Assembly (NCBI GenBank): GCA_040285825.1
Contig: JAUPSS010000001.1
Location: 2,852,001-2,916,000, forward strand
Origin: Eukaryota sp. TZLM1-RC
Lineage: Eukaryota; Metamonada: BaSk clade
Direction: 5' to 3'
Length of the DNA: 64,000 nt
Shown: piece by piece, positions 30,700 to 42,600 of the stretch
How the letters are laid out: each line of letters opens with the position of its first letter
Numbering within the stretch: position 1 is the stretch's first letter
The notes under the pieces: model-generated
What the model was told of the DNA's origin: nothing
Database searches by the model: none
The model's input: the letters and a program-made list of their open reading frames with translations, nothing else
Program-made: the position numbers and the translations under genes

Positions 30700-33381
30700 T
30701 TAAATAATAAGAGATGGTGGATCAGAAAAAGTATCAATATTTTTTAGAACATTTACAAATTTACTTCTAATTAGAGAGCCAATATTGTTGGTGTCCGCAG
30801 CTTGTAATAAATTGATACGGAAACACGAAGCAAAATTGTCTTTTAAATTCCTCTTGTGAATTAACTTTAATATAGAATAAAAAAGTACTGTTTCAGATAG
30901 ATAATCATTGTTTTCGTTGTTAAATAATTCAAGACAAACATTGATTAAAGAGGAGGAATTTTTCAAATAAAAAACTTCCAACATATCAAAGGTACAGTAG
31001 ACGGGAGCAAAAAGGCGAGAAACAAAGGAAAACACTACTTGGCAATTGGACTGTGTACAGCAAAACAAAAGACAAAATTTAACCAAAGAAGTGAAAACCA
31101 ACTCTGATTCAAAAACTTCTTCTTCCAACAACTCAATTAATTCCAAAAATTCAGTAAAAGAAACAGAAGCTGGATCACCAGCATCAGAAGTCAAAATGTT
31201 GCTGCAAAAGGTCAAAAACTTGGAGACTAAGGTAGACTCTTCGGGATTCTTCTTGACCACACAATTTCGACTAAACCAGTTTTTGAAAGTTTCCTTATCA
31301 GTTCCATCCAAGAAATACTGAAATGAAGTATCAAAATCTAAATTATTTAGACTAATTTCACTGGATTGTTTCTTTTCAGATAATAAACCACCCAATTCAT
31401 GAATTAATTCTTGAATTAAAGGAATTGTGACTGCTGATAGCTGTGAAAGTAAAGTAGCTATTCGATTAAACCATTCAGAATGCGAATTTTCAACCAACAA
31501 TCTACAATAGACCAAAATTGAATGGACTTTGTTAGACTCTGCCTTGTCAATATTATCCAACAGTGAAACTACTAAAGCTTCATCAGGTCCTCTTATTGAA
31601 TATAAAACATTGACAGCAGCAAATCTCATGTAAGCATTTCTATTTAGCATTAGTAAAACACACATTGACGAAATGAAATCAACCTTTTGTGTAAATTGTG
31701 TTTTTAATTCAGGGTTACACGGAATAAAAGACAGATTCGACATCAAAATTAGCCCAGCATATTGTACCATTTCAGAGGAAGAATTTAAGAACAGCTGTAA
31801 TAATTCAAAAACCAGGTCAGATCTAATTAGTTTCCAAATACTCAGTAACTCTTTGGATTTATTTACCAATTTAGCTTGTGAAAGAATTCTGTTTCGAAGT
31901 TTTGCAGTCAATATAAGGAAACTGTTTTCAATCAAAAAAGATTGATTTGCAGAACACATTGCAAGTAATCTCTCAATAGATCGAAAAAAATCATGCTTGT
32001 GAAGAATTTCAACTGAGTTCTTGGCAAAAGCAGGACTTGAAAGGAAGGCTGATGCGACTATAACAGATTTGATGACGTTATCAATCATATCTGATTGTTG
32101 ATGATTACGAATGGTTTCCGATAACAGGCTCACAGCAAAGGAAACTTCATCAGGTTGTAAATATTGAAAAAATACTATAATTAACCTTGAAAATGATCCA
32201 GTTCGTTTCGCAAAAGTGGCATTTGAGTCAACAAGATTCTGCTTGACTAGGTCAAAAATAGAAGACAAAATGACTGATTTATGACCTTCAGGAAGATTAT
32301 TGGCACAATTTAAAAGCTCCTTTACAGCAGAAATTATTGAATCATTCAGTGTAGGGTGAATTGTCATCAAAGAACACGTGAATAGGTCAAAAATAACACT
32401 CTTTATCACGTCAACAACAAGGAAATCTTTTGACTTGAGCAAAATTAAGCCCATTTCTTTAATCACTCGTACTAAATTCAGACAAATTCGCCAATAATCC
32501 TGGGCTCTAAGGTTTTGATTAGAATTAGTAGAGTCAATTTGACCATTTGCTTGATTAATTGAAAAACTGTAGATTGAGGGTTGTAAAAGGGAAACGTGAA
32601 TCATTTTTGATAGAATGGGTAGTAGTTGATTGAGCGATTCAATCAGTTTTGATTGATTGCCAGTTTGATTGAGACTCCACGACACCAGGAGAACCAGACC
32701 AGGTAACAATGATTGGGATTTTTCGCTGATAGATGAGTTGATCACTACCTTGTTTAGCAAACAGAAGGGGAATTCTTGATTCAAGTCTAAATGAGTTAAA
32801 AATTCATAAAAATGAGTTAGATTGGAATCAAATGACCGGATCAAATCAACAATACCATCAATCACGTGAGGGTCTTCAGAAGTCAAGCGAGAAAAAAGAT
32901 CAAAGATCAACACTTTTGATGGAGGACCGAAAATTTGAATTACAGGATGCAAAAATGGTCTGGATTTGGCAGAAATGAACACAAAACAATTATATAAACA
33001 TTTAAGTGAAAACTCTGAAAGTATTGAATCATCTTGGAGAAATATATAAATTATCGAAGGTTTCTCAATAGAAGATAGAGTGGCTGGAGTAGGAGAAGCT
33101 AGTCTATGAAGTAATTTAGCAGAGAGGTCGCTGAAAGGGCTGCCAGGTTGAATGTAAATGAGGCACTGTTGAAGTAGTGGTTTGAACAGAGAAACATCTG
33201 ATAGGTTAGCTCGTTCAACACAGCGAGAAAGTACTTGAAGAACAAGAGCTTGTTCATAGCGTGTACTCAATTCTAAGTGACTTAAAAGAGAGTTGACAGC
33301 TGTAGAAAGATCTTGGGTACAGATAGACTTCTTTTTATTGCAACATTGGTGCCGAAGTTCTGGTAGTGATAGAACAGTCAT
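30700..33381 (-). CDS. Alpha-solenoid (HEAT/ARM-like) protein, unknown function
   Basis: 893 residues, no introns. Nearly the whole protein is amphipathic helices in pairs, with Leu/Ser/Ile patterns such as YEQALVLQVLSRCVERANLS, AVSLLSETIRNHQQ, LILMSNLSFIPCNP and MRFAAVNVLYSIRGPDEALV, typical of HEAT or armadillo repeats. The block MRFAAVNVLYSI followed by LLDNIDKAESNKVHSILVYC resembles adaptin-type solenoids, but the match is loose. The ATG (33379-33381) lies only nine bases after the TAA of Fanzor A3, so its leader is Fanzor-derived. It is convergent with the 1210-residue protein. Confidence 0.7.
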   Translation of the reverse strand: MTVLSLPELRHQCCNKKKSICTQDLSTAVNSLLSHLELSTRYEQALVLQVLSRCVERANLSDVSLFKPLLQQCLIYIQPGSPFSDLSAKLLHRLASPTPATLSSIEKPSIIYIFLQDDSILSEFSLKCLYNCFVFISAKSRPFLHPVIQIFGPPSKVLIFDLFSRLTSEDPHVIDGIVDLIRSFDSNLTHFYEFLTHLDLNQEFPFCLLNKVVINSSISEKSQSLLPGLVLLVSWSLNQTGNQSKLIESLNQLLPILSKMIHVSLLQPSIYSFSINQANGQIDSTNSNQNLRAQDYWRICLNLVRVIKEMGLILLKSKDFLVVDVIKSVIFDLFTCSLMTIHPTLNDSIISAVKELLNCANNLPEGHKSVILSSIFDLVKQNLVDSNATFAKRTGSFSRLIIVFFQYLQPDEVSFAVSLLSETIRNHQQSDMIDNVIKSVIVASAFLSSPAFAKNSVEILHKHDFFRSIERLLAMCSANQSFLIENSFLILTAKLRNRILSQAKLVNKSKELLSIWKLIRSDLVFELLQLFLNSSSEMVQYAGLILMSNLSFIPCNPELKTQFTQKVDFISSMCVLLMLNRNAYMRFAAVNVLYSIRGPDEALVVSLLDNIDKAESNKVHSILVYCRLLVENSHSEWFNRIATLLSQLSAVTIPLIQELIHELGGLLSEKKQSSEISLNNLDFDTSFQYFLDGTDKETFKNWFSRNCVVKKNPEESTLVSKFLTFCSNILTSDAGDPASVSFTEFLELIELLEEEVFESELVFTSLVKFCLLFCCTQSNCQVVFSFVSRLFAPVYCTFDMLEVFYLKNSSSLINVCLELFNNENNDYLSETVLFYSILKLIHKRNLKDNFASCFRINLLQAADTNNIGSLIRSKFVNVLKNIDTFSDPPSLII

Positions 33382-33390
33382 TGATACTTT

Positions 33391-34680
33391 TTACACCAAT
33401 TTGGAGGTTCTCCTTGATACCTTTTTCTTTGAACGTTCATCAACCTTGGCTCTCTGTAGGTATTCCGGTCTATCTCCACCATTTACATGTGCTTCCATTA
33501 CTGCCAACATATTCAGCGAAGCATTTCGATCTCTATTCCACAAACTTTCGCATGATTCACACGTGGTAAGCCTGTAACGAATAGACATCTCATGCCTCTT
33601 CTGTGGCCTAGAATTTCTGCACTATCGGAATGTTTCAACTGTTTTCTCCGCTTTCTTACAGTTGAAACAACAGCAACTGGTTCAAAACTCATTAATCAAA
33701 AAGACCTTATAGCCAGCCTTTTTAAATGAAGTTCTCAAACCTTTTCCTTTGGTAGGTTCTTTGAACTTCATGTGTTTTCGTTGTTCCCAGTCTCCGATTC
33801 CAATAACTACTTGGCTTGGATCACCAATTACTGATTTGAATCTCTGAATCATTTTTGCCTCAGATCTTGTGCGATTAATCAGTCCACCTCTTTCCTAAAT
33901 ATTTTTTGATGATAGACTTCACCAACAACACTATTCACAAAACTCTTTTGTTTAATATACTCCATAAATCTATCAAACCTGCAGCTTTTGGAATTGAATG
34001 GGGATAAAGTTTCTTGCCATTCGGCTACAGATTTAGTTTTTTCATCTTTGTTTAATTTTTTTGAGCAATGAATTTCGTGGGGAATATTGATTTCTTGAGG
34101 TACTTCACCTCTTAATAAACTAATTGTTCTTTCAGTCATTTGATTAATTATACTGCTGTTTAAATCCATCCTTTGTTGTTGCTTTTCAGATGGTTCATCA
34201 TTGGATAGATCAATCACTCTACCAGTAGGGTTACTTATTGTGATAAGAGTGTCATTCCGTATGCTATCTCTTGTTCTTTTGAATTTGGAACTTTTCGACT
34301 CAAATTTTCGTTGATTTTGAGTGTACCTGAAATGAACATCTCTGTCTTTCTTATGATTTTTGAATGAGTCATTCCAGTAGCTAAATTGGCAGAAAAATAG
34401 AGCAGATCAGATTTCCCTGGATCAACAGCAGCAAGGGTCATATCTTTGAATTCAGAAGGATTAATGCTGGAGTCATCAATATATTCTTCTTTATTTTTCA
34501 ATTCTTTTGCAGTTACCTTGTATTTTTTCAAGTTCATTCTAGATTGACTGAAACTTATTGCTATTCCATCAGTGTCGATACTAGACATGATCTACTGTGA
34601 ACTTTCTAAATAAAGTTGTGTGTCTTTTATCTCGTCCATTTTCAAATTGGTGTTCCATAAAATCAAAAGAGCAGCTTGTC
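33391..34680 (-). pseudogene. Fanzor copy A3, 5'-truncated
   Basis: Nearly identical in sequence to A2 over its length: SLAAVDPGKSDLLYFSANLA-like RuvC-I (about 34430), VVIGIGDWEQRKHMKFKEPT (about 33800), YKVFLINEF (33690), CCFNC, and CESLWNRDRNASLNM (33510). It shares the in-frame TGA after NEF (33682-33684) and a frame break before RVIDLSND with A2, but has its own frameshift after FRKE (about 33880). Homology ends at about 34680, so the N-terminal third is absent. Its stop codon is nine bases from the start of the solenoid gene. Confidence 0.85.
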
Positions 34681-34932
34681 AAGTCATTAATGCTTGTTGT
34701 TTTTCAAATCAAGATAAGTTATTGAATTAAATCATTCTTTACTATCACAATCGATGTACATTGTATGAATCCTGAAATAGTTAGTATTGATTACTTAAGT
34801 AATCATTTAATGTATTTAAAGCACTTCACGCAGAAACATTTTTGAGTCCATATGATGAAAAATTCTCAAATACAATAACTGTTAATTTTTAAGGTGATGA
34901 ATAAACAGCTCCACGTTTCAAACACATCAGTT

Positions 34933-35004
34933 GGGAGCATGGTCCAATGGTAGGGCATCAGCCTCCAGAGCTGCAAGATCGGGGTTCGATTCCTCGTGCT
35001 CCCA
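34933..35004 (+). tRNA. tRNA-Trp (CCA)
   Basis: A 72-nt cloverleaf. The acceptor GGGAGCA pairs with TGCTCCC plus discriminator A. The D stem is GTCC/GGGC with AATGGTA loop. The anticodon loop CTCCAGA gives anticodon CCA, with stem CAGC/GCTG and a T/C mismatch at the outer pair. The T arm is CGGGG-TTCGATT-CCTCG. No intron and no encoded CCA tail. A TTTTT run follows as a polymerase III terminator. Confidence 0.93.
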
Positions 35005-36799
35005 AATTTTTATATTTTAAAAAATATTTTATTTTTATATATAAGCAATAAGGTTTTTGAACGACGAACATACATTGTTTTTAGTGATGGGTAATAAGTT
35101 ATTTGTGAATTTAAATGAAATTTGTGTACTTCTTGAAGCTGAAATGTTTTCTGGTGAAGAAACTTTGTTTTATAGATTTCTAACATTGTTGTTGTAGACC
35201 TGTTTGAAATTTTACTTGAGTTTCATACCCCATCACATGACCCCAATTCACCCCAGTTTTTTACAAGTTGAAGTGGAGTTAACCTAAAATGATATTTCAC
35301 GAGTAAGTTCATGTTTTGCTACTTGACTCTAAACCCAAAATAATCTTCCCTATTGAAAAGTGACAAAAATAAGTATCGGTTGAATGCTTGAAATTAAATC
35401 AAAGACTTTATTGAAACAAATAGGCAAGTTTGGTGATCTGATTCTCAAACAGTGCCGTGGTGGAAGTACCTAAGGAATATGTTGACTTTTGGGGAACAGC
35501 TAAGACAAACTTCTCGTAGTGAAGACTCCTTGCCTTCAATGGAAAACTGTTTCAATTCAAAGGATTTCGTAATTTCTTTTTAAAATTTGTTGCAGGTTCA
35601 GCGTTCTCAACATTGATGGTAAGAGGGGTACAGTGATAATTGTGAAGAAATAGCCCTCGTAAAAATAAATAAATTTGGGGTAACGCTTTGAGAATGTTCT
35701 ATTTTAGAATGGTGTAAAGGATTGTCATTTGGATTCATCCATATTTACATATTCAGTTCCAGATGGTTTTAAATTCCAGGAAACCAATAAACTCTTTTCA
35801 AGTAACTTTTCACAGCTGAGGTTCATCTATCAGAATGTACGAATTCATGATGACCAGAATTGGTTGTAATTTGGAAAATTTGTTTCGTCTATATTGGATT
35901 TAATTTCAATAAATTGTACAACAAACTTAAAAACTCATCTTCATATCCAAATCAGCCAAAAAGAATTGATTGAGAATTTCTCTAATAAAAACGACCAGGA
36001 GATGACAAAGCAGAAGATGATAAGGGAACAGCACTTTTTAAAATTAAAAATACAATTCCGTTCTGATGATCCAAAGTTTTAAATTTAATCATACACTCTG
36101 TTTGTATACTGTTTCACAATTTCAACAATATTAGCTAAGAATGAAAAAGTTAAAGGACGAAAACAGCCATGTAAAGAGAAGGCAAACGGACACGAATGAC
36201 GAAGAAAATGTTGTGACACTCAAGGAAAACAACTTTATGTTTACCAATTTGATATTTCTCAGCAACAGATAGAGGATCCATGTATTTTCACAGAGCTAAA
36301 AGTTTAAAACAACCATTAAATAACCACCATTTAACCAAAAGAATTCAAAGTATCGGCATCAACCAAACGAGAGAGTAATGGTTTTGAATAGGAAACAATG
36401 AATGTACTTAAATTAGAGTTAATATCTCACTCCACCATACACCTTAGATGGAGAAAAAATATAGCGTTTTCAATTAAAAACATTATTTGGAGAAACCTTC
36501 CATCCACATTTTCGCCTATTTTATTTAATTTAATAATTATTAATTTAATTACGTTCTCAGGCCAAATAAAACAGCGCAAACGCATTGTTTATCAAAAAAT
36601 AGTAGCATCTAAAAGTAAATCAAAGCTTTGAAGAATTTGAGCAATAAAACACGAAGAGGAACGTTTTGGGCATCTAACAAAAATTAGCGAAATCGGGATT
36701 ATTATTTTTGTCTGAGTGGAGACGAACAATAAAATCCATGCCTTCACAAAATAATGTTAATTATTGGTGCAATTTTTTAACATCTCAAATTTGTTGTAT
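35005..36799. other. Non-coding spacer, 1.8 kb
   Basis: AT-rich and without a supported gene. 35903-35985 is a diverged copy of 8185-8270. Short open frames at 35894 and 36398 have Asn/Lys/Ile-rich translations without family features. Confidence 0.45.
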
Positions 36800-37140
36800 T
36801 TCTAGGTGTTGTTTCCTGTAAATTGACGGGAAGAACATTTACTCCAAATTTCAGAGGGCAAACAATCAAGAGCAATTTTAAGGTTTCCTAAGTAGTAATT
36901 TTTCAAATTCAGTCAAGACATGTCACTTGGAAAAAAATTGCGGTTCCAAAATTCAAAAACAAAGTTTGTCTTTTACACCAAGAAAAGCAGCCTTACACAG
37001 AATGAAAATTTTGGTGAAATTAATACTATCAAAGTCAGTGCAACCCCAGAACACATTCAATTCTAATATGGAGAAGGAGAATTTGGATTGACAACGACCT
37101 TTCAACAACAAAAATACTAACACACATTCGTTTATGTTGA
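36800..37140 (-). mobile_element. RT1-like retrotransposon scrap (thumb region)
   Basis: On the minus strand NVFWGCTDFDSINFTKIFIL followed by CKAAFLGVKDKLCF aligns with the RT1 segment HIFCSTELGDLDFHKSKYLC-KAAFIGGGKNFVF. After stops, LPSEIWSKCS aligns with SPHIWSKCF. Heavily mutated; no intact frame. Confidence 0.65.
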
Positions 37141-37483
37141 TCAATTGAGATTTATTGTTGAACTATTTGTACTTTCATCTACTACACCCTTTACCTTAAT
37201 TACTGTGAGTGCCAAATTAATGTCACTCTCATTAATTTAGGTGTGGTGAAATTTGAGGATGTAATGACATTAATTTGGAACAGGTAAATGTGTTACCTTT
37301 TTCTTTGGTAAGTTTTCGTTTTTATACTGTTGTAGTACAATTTTTGATAAAATTTAGGGATAAATTCATTTTCCACATTTTTCTTCAAAATGGAGCAAAA
37401 TCCACACACTTCCATCAAAAGACTTCACAATCCACACAGAAACTCCAAAAACATCAATATCCACACAATGTTGTTTATTAGCT

Positions 37484-38445
37484 ATTCTTTATCTTTGTTG
37501 GGACATCCTCTTGCGTTATGTCCTTCGACACCACACACTTTACATGTGTACTTGCGTCGTTGTTTGGGCGCTGGTTCAACTGCATCAGTAAACTTCTCGC
37601 TACGGCTGTTGGGTCCTCTTGGTTCATTACTTCTCCTCTTCCTAACGACTCCTGGTCTTCCTGCTCGCGGTGTAGGAATTGGAGGTTAAGTTAGTATATC
37701 TGATTCGATCTTGTCTTCTAGCGTCTGCTTCACAACCGAATGAAGTTTTATGTTGTCCACTGAGAGTATTCTTCCACTGTAAGTTTTGAGAAATCTCTGT
37801 GTTGAATGAAGTTCAGAACACAATTCAACACCTCTACTTCCTTTTGCTGAAAGAAGTACGAGTAAATGCACACACGGAATCCCTTCTTTTCCAAAGCTCC
37901 ACATGAGCATTCGTTGGAATCCACATTGACAGTAAATACAGTGCCGTTCTCTCTCACTTCAAATTTAGCTTGGTCCAATTCCACAGCTTTTAAATCTCGA
38001 GATTGTAATAGTCTCTGTTTTCAGAATATCATTTGCTCTGCAGACAATAGTTGATAATAAGTTTCGTGCTTCTTTTCTTCTCGTAATAAACCATCTCGCC
38101 AACATTGACCTAATCGATTCAAACATATGTACAATTGGAAGCTGACGAGCTTCTGCAATGCACGCATTTACACATTCAACTATGTTGCTGGTAACATGAC
38201 CACATCTGTTCCCTGGAAACACCAAGATATTGAGTCTTAGCTATGATTTTGAACGGACATTCGGCAGTAGGACACCTCACCTCATACCGCGTTTTGTTAT
38301 TGTTGGGAGCAACTGTGAATTCCTTGTTGTATTGAAGTGCAAGTTGATGTAAGAAGGTCTGTAAGTCCAATCTCGACTCAAACGTCTTGTGTTCTGTTGC
38401 CACCAATGTTGCATCGTTCCTAAGACGTTTAAGATCAATGTTCAT
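37484..38445 (-). pseudogene. Mutator-like (MULE) transposase, core deleted and frameshifted
   Basis: N-terminal piece: an FAR1/WRKY-type DNA-binding zinc region (YEVRCPTAECPFKI, about 38280). It jumps directly to the end of the MULE domain (CGHVTSNIVECVNACIAEAR, then LPIVHMFESIRSML, about 38190-38090), so the catalytic DDE region is missing. A SWIM zinc finger follows (ECSCGALEKKG then PCVHLL, split by a one-base shift near 37890). Last, at 37500-37570, is a CCHC knuckle (CKVCGVEGHNARGC). This order is standard for MULEs. Not functional. Confidence 0.8.
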
Positions 38446-38723
38446 AGGAAATGTGGATTGTGTTGTGAATCTATGAAAGTGTGTGGATTTTGTTTTGCAA
38501 GTGTGGATTTTGTTTTATCTTTGAAAAACGTGTGGATTTTGGAGTTTTTCCTAAAATTTATCCATATTTTTCAGTTCTTGTCTTAATTTGTTCTCTTATA
38601 GGCAATTCGGATCACCAATTCAAGCTTCATTCGCTTTGACCTTGTCAACTATTCACACAGGACAATAACCAAACCAGCTGATTGGTTTGTTATCGAAAAA
38701 GTTAATGAAGTTTCGACAACGGA

Positions 38724-38915
38724 ATGAGAGCCAAAAAGTTGCGAATGATTACTGACCAAAGGTGGGCTAAATCTGGAATGCTCAAAAAGCCTGGTAAGCG
38801 ATATTTGTTGAACCTAGCAGCAACAACTATGAAAAAAGTCAACAAAATCCGAAATGAAGACGGTTTGGAATACGCAAGAATGGCCATATGTTGGCTCAGA
38901 GCCATATTAAGTTAG
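38724..38915 (+). CDS. Small ORF inside the MULE, doubtful
   Basis: 63 codons, basic (RAKKLRMITDQRWAKSGMLK, then TTMKKVNKIRNEDGLEYARM), convergent with the transposase remnant and inside the terminal repeats. It could be the second gene of the transposon or chance. No family is recognised. Confidence 0.25.
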   Translation: MRAKKLRMITDQRWAKSGMLKKPGKRYLLNLAATTMKKVNKIRNEDGLEYARMAICWLRAILS

Positions 38916-39680
38916 TGTTCACAACTATCACGTGATGCCACGTCAACAGTGATTCAATTAGATTCTTGTAGTTTTCCTTTTGTTTTTATTCTCCTCCGGT
39001 GTGATAAACCTCTTGTTTTATTTGTCTGTTTATACAAGGATCCAATGCTAGCGAACCCAACACATGATTCGTTGTGGACTTGCACTCATTGTTGCGGGTC
39101 GTTGGGAAGTTTGTCAACTGTCGTATGGTTGTAAAAGATTGTTCGATTAAACAAAGACCACTTTGAAGGTAAACCAGTAGAAAATTAGTTATTTGGATAT
39201 TAGTTCAGTAATAATTTAGTCTATAAAGTTGGTGACATTAATTTGAACACACCTTAATCAATGTCAGTTCCAAATTAATGTGCGTGACATTAATTAAGGT
39301 AAACGGTGTAATTTTTTGAATATTCCTGCAGAGTTACTGGTCGAACAATAATTGCATTTTTTGAGAATAATTTGAAATTCAATTGGGCAATAAATGTCAA
39401 TCGTTTGATTAATGTCTAGATACAGATTTTGCGATCATCACGGTTACTTGAGTTCTCTGTCTAGATTTGTAAAATTTCTGTATTGATTTACGTCTTTCTT
39501 GTGTGAATGTAATATGTGAGGCACACTTAAGACATTAGACATTGTTGATATTCAATAGAATGGATGTTGCAGAACTTACACAACTAAACTTCCAAATTTA
39601 ATTTTGTGAATTTGAGTAAGTTTTGCAAAGCTTTGCTATAGCACAAATCAATACTTACAATTTATACACACATAAATAAG

Positions 39681-42600
39681 CTACAATACTAACTGACGCC
39701 ATTCATTGTACCTGTCTTCCACATCTTCCATGCCGATTAAATCACCATCTCCACACAACATAATAGTATCATCTTCTAAAATGACAGCTGAATTCCTGTC
39801 ACTGGCACAAATAGCTTGAGCAGGCTTTGGTAGTGAAGCTTTGACAGGTTCTTCAGAACCATCAATTCCCTTTCCTCCAAGTTGTCCATAATAATTCATT
39901 CCAAAAACAGACACAGAACCATCTTGGTGGAGGGCTAGAGAGTGGCCACTTCCTGAAGCAATATCAACAATGTTTTCAAGGGCCTCTACTTTGATTGGTT
40001 CAATTGTGTTACCATAATTATCATTGCCAAGTTTTCCACCTGACTGGGAACCAAGGCCATAAACACTTCCATCACTTTTGAGCACCAACAAGAAACCATC
40101 ACCAGCAGCAACTGATTTGACATCAGAAATGGGGATTTTGATGGGTGTGTTGTAAGATGAAAGCTTGTCAGTACCAAGTAGACCTGATTGGTTCTCTCCC
40201 CATCCGTACAACTCACCATCAACAGTGATAGCAAAGGAATTTTGTTTCGTTGCATGAACTGCTGCAATTCGTTCAGGAATGCCTACATGGACAGCAGACT
40301 CCCTCCAAGTGTTAGACCCATCTCCAAGCTGACCCTCTTCCCCAATACCAAAGGAAAACACTTTACCGTCTTTGCGAAGGAGGAGTACATGAGATTCACC
40401 AACAGAAAGTGAATGGATATGGTCTAATTGGAAAACATCTCTGACAAGATTCTGGCGAGGAGAGTCTGTGGAAAAGCGGCCGACAACAAACATTTCATCT
40501 TTTTCAGTAATCACAACACCGGAAGCATGTCCAAAATCAACAATTTTCAACGGATTTTCAGCGATGGGAATATTCTCCACATTATAAGCACCATCAATGT
40601 GGGGCGATGGTTCATGATGTTCCATGTTTTCAATGACGACAGGCGTTTTGCTCCCCTCACATCGGTAGTCGCTCGCGAATGGAGATGGTAAATATTGTTT
40701 ACCCCACATTCGTAGAGTTTCATTATCATAGTAATAACCCCATTGATTAGAGATTCCAAACTGGAAAGTAGGTTTCTCAAGCGGCGGGAGTTCGAAATCA
40801 CCCAGTTCAGGAAGCTCACCTGGTTTGGGTAATTCTTTGGGGGGCTCATTATCGAGTAAATTAACTCCAATAGCTTTAAACACGGCAGAATTGCCGAAAG
40901 ATCCATCGCCCAATTGTCCATTGTGGTTTGCCCCAGTAGCGTAGACCTGACCATCAGCTTTCACCAGAATGGAAGAAGAGTAACCAGCAGCAACATACTT
41001 GATATCAGAAATGTCAACCTTGACGGGATGATCACGATGAGAATGGTCACCTAGACCCAGCTGACCTTTATCATTACGACCCATGGCAAATAGATTACCG
41101 TCATTATCAACAAACATAGCGTGTGAAGGACTACAGTCCATGTAAACAATATTGTTGAGTTCTGGCACAAAAACAGGGGTTGTGACTGAGCTACTTGTAT
41201 AACAAACAGTTCCATCTTTGAGCAAGAAGAAAGCTTTTGCGTGGGATGCTGAGATGAAAGCAACGTTATCAAGAAATTTGGCTTTGCAAGGGGTCTTCAA
41301 TGCATCTTCATTGTCCCCATTACCAAAGAGTCCTCCATTCTTACCAAAGAACTCCACCGTTCCGTCCTTCTTAAGGACAATTAATGTTTTGTCACAACAT
41401 GCAAAATGAACGACCTCTCTGAACTCTTCTAATTCAACGGCTGTCGGATTATTCTGGGGAAAAGAATCATTTCTGAATTTACCCCACAGCATGAGTTTTT
41501 GGTCATCAAGTAAAGCCACAGAGAAATCCGACTCACCATTGACATAGGTAGTGGAAGAAAGTCCATTTAGTTTAGATGGTGGTCCATTAAAGCCTAAATC
41601 TTCACCATTTGAATCTGCCATTTTTCGCAAATTGTAACCCCATCCAAAGGCTTGACCACTGTGATCAATTGCAAAAACAGTGAAAGGAGAAGCTGAGACA
41701 GAGGATATGAACGGGTTTTCAGGAAGATCAACTTTGATTGGAACACCAGAATTCGTGGAAGTTCCTTTTGCGGGGAAGCTCAACTCTCCCCGGCTACCAT
41801 AGCCAAAGACATAGACAGAGCCATCAGGTTTAACAAACACAGTGGAATGAAAACTATTTGCAATTTTGTTGTAAAAGGAATTAGCTTTAATATCATCAAA
41901 ACTAATACAGTTTTGGTTGGATTCTACATGGTTACTGGTCTCAATAACATGTTCAATAGGAGTGGGCTCTGATTTGATAAAAGAGGAAATCTTGATGGGA
42001 GTTTGAGCAATGCGTTCTGAAAGAGGGAGGTTATCAGTATCAATACCCAACATCTTCTTCTCTCCCCATCCAAACAGACGGCCTTTTTCATCTAGAACGA
42101 TTATTGCTTCATCGACCGGATAAACAGCGCTGATTTTAAAGGGAATACTTGACTTAGTCCAAGGTTTCGTCCATGAATCTGGCCACGTAGTTGCTTGATC
42201 ATCCTTATCAGAAATAAGCATTCTATTCTTGTAGTTTGAACCCGTGCAGAAGAGGTCTCCTTCTAAAGTTACAGCGAATGCGTTTTGTTTGGTCACACAG
42301 ATATCTCTAGTAGGTGGTAAATCTACTTTTGTGATTGGAACAACTTCAGGTCGGCAAGACCCGTCATTTGGCTTGACACCCCACTCATAGACACTTCCAT
42401 CATGTGCAACAGCGAGGAAATAGGCATCATAAACATCAACCTTAGCGATGTCAGAGAGACCATGAACTGGGAATGGAAATGATTTCACGGTGTTGTTTTC
42501 ATGACCAAGGGCTCCTTCCCGGCAAGCACCCCATGTGTAGACTGTTCCGTCAGATGAAACTGCAGCACTAGTGGAATCAGAAGTTGCAATTTGCACAATG

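Larger units (their letters stand above)
37183..39310. mobile_element. MULE DNA transposon, internally deleted
   Basis: Bounded by inverted termini: TACACCCTTTACCTTAATTA at 37183 and its near-perfect reverse complement ending at 39310. Further inward are repeats of ATTAATTTGG near both ends. Near the transposase gene, GTGTGGATTTTG-type motifs occur in inverted orientation on the two sides (37400-37470 and 38450-38540). It holds a broken MULE transposase on the minus strand. No clear target-site duplication is visible in the immediate flanks. Confidence 0.72.

Noticed and set aside
37183-39310. Target-site duplication for the MULE
   Set aside because: The bases flanking the inverted termini do not match over 8-11 positions.
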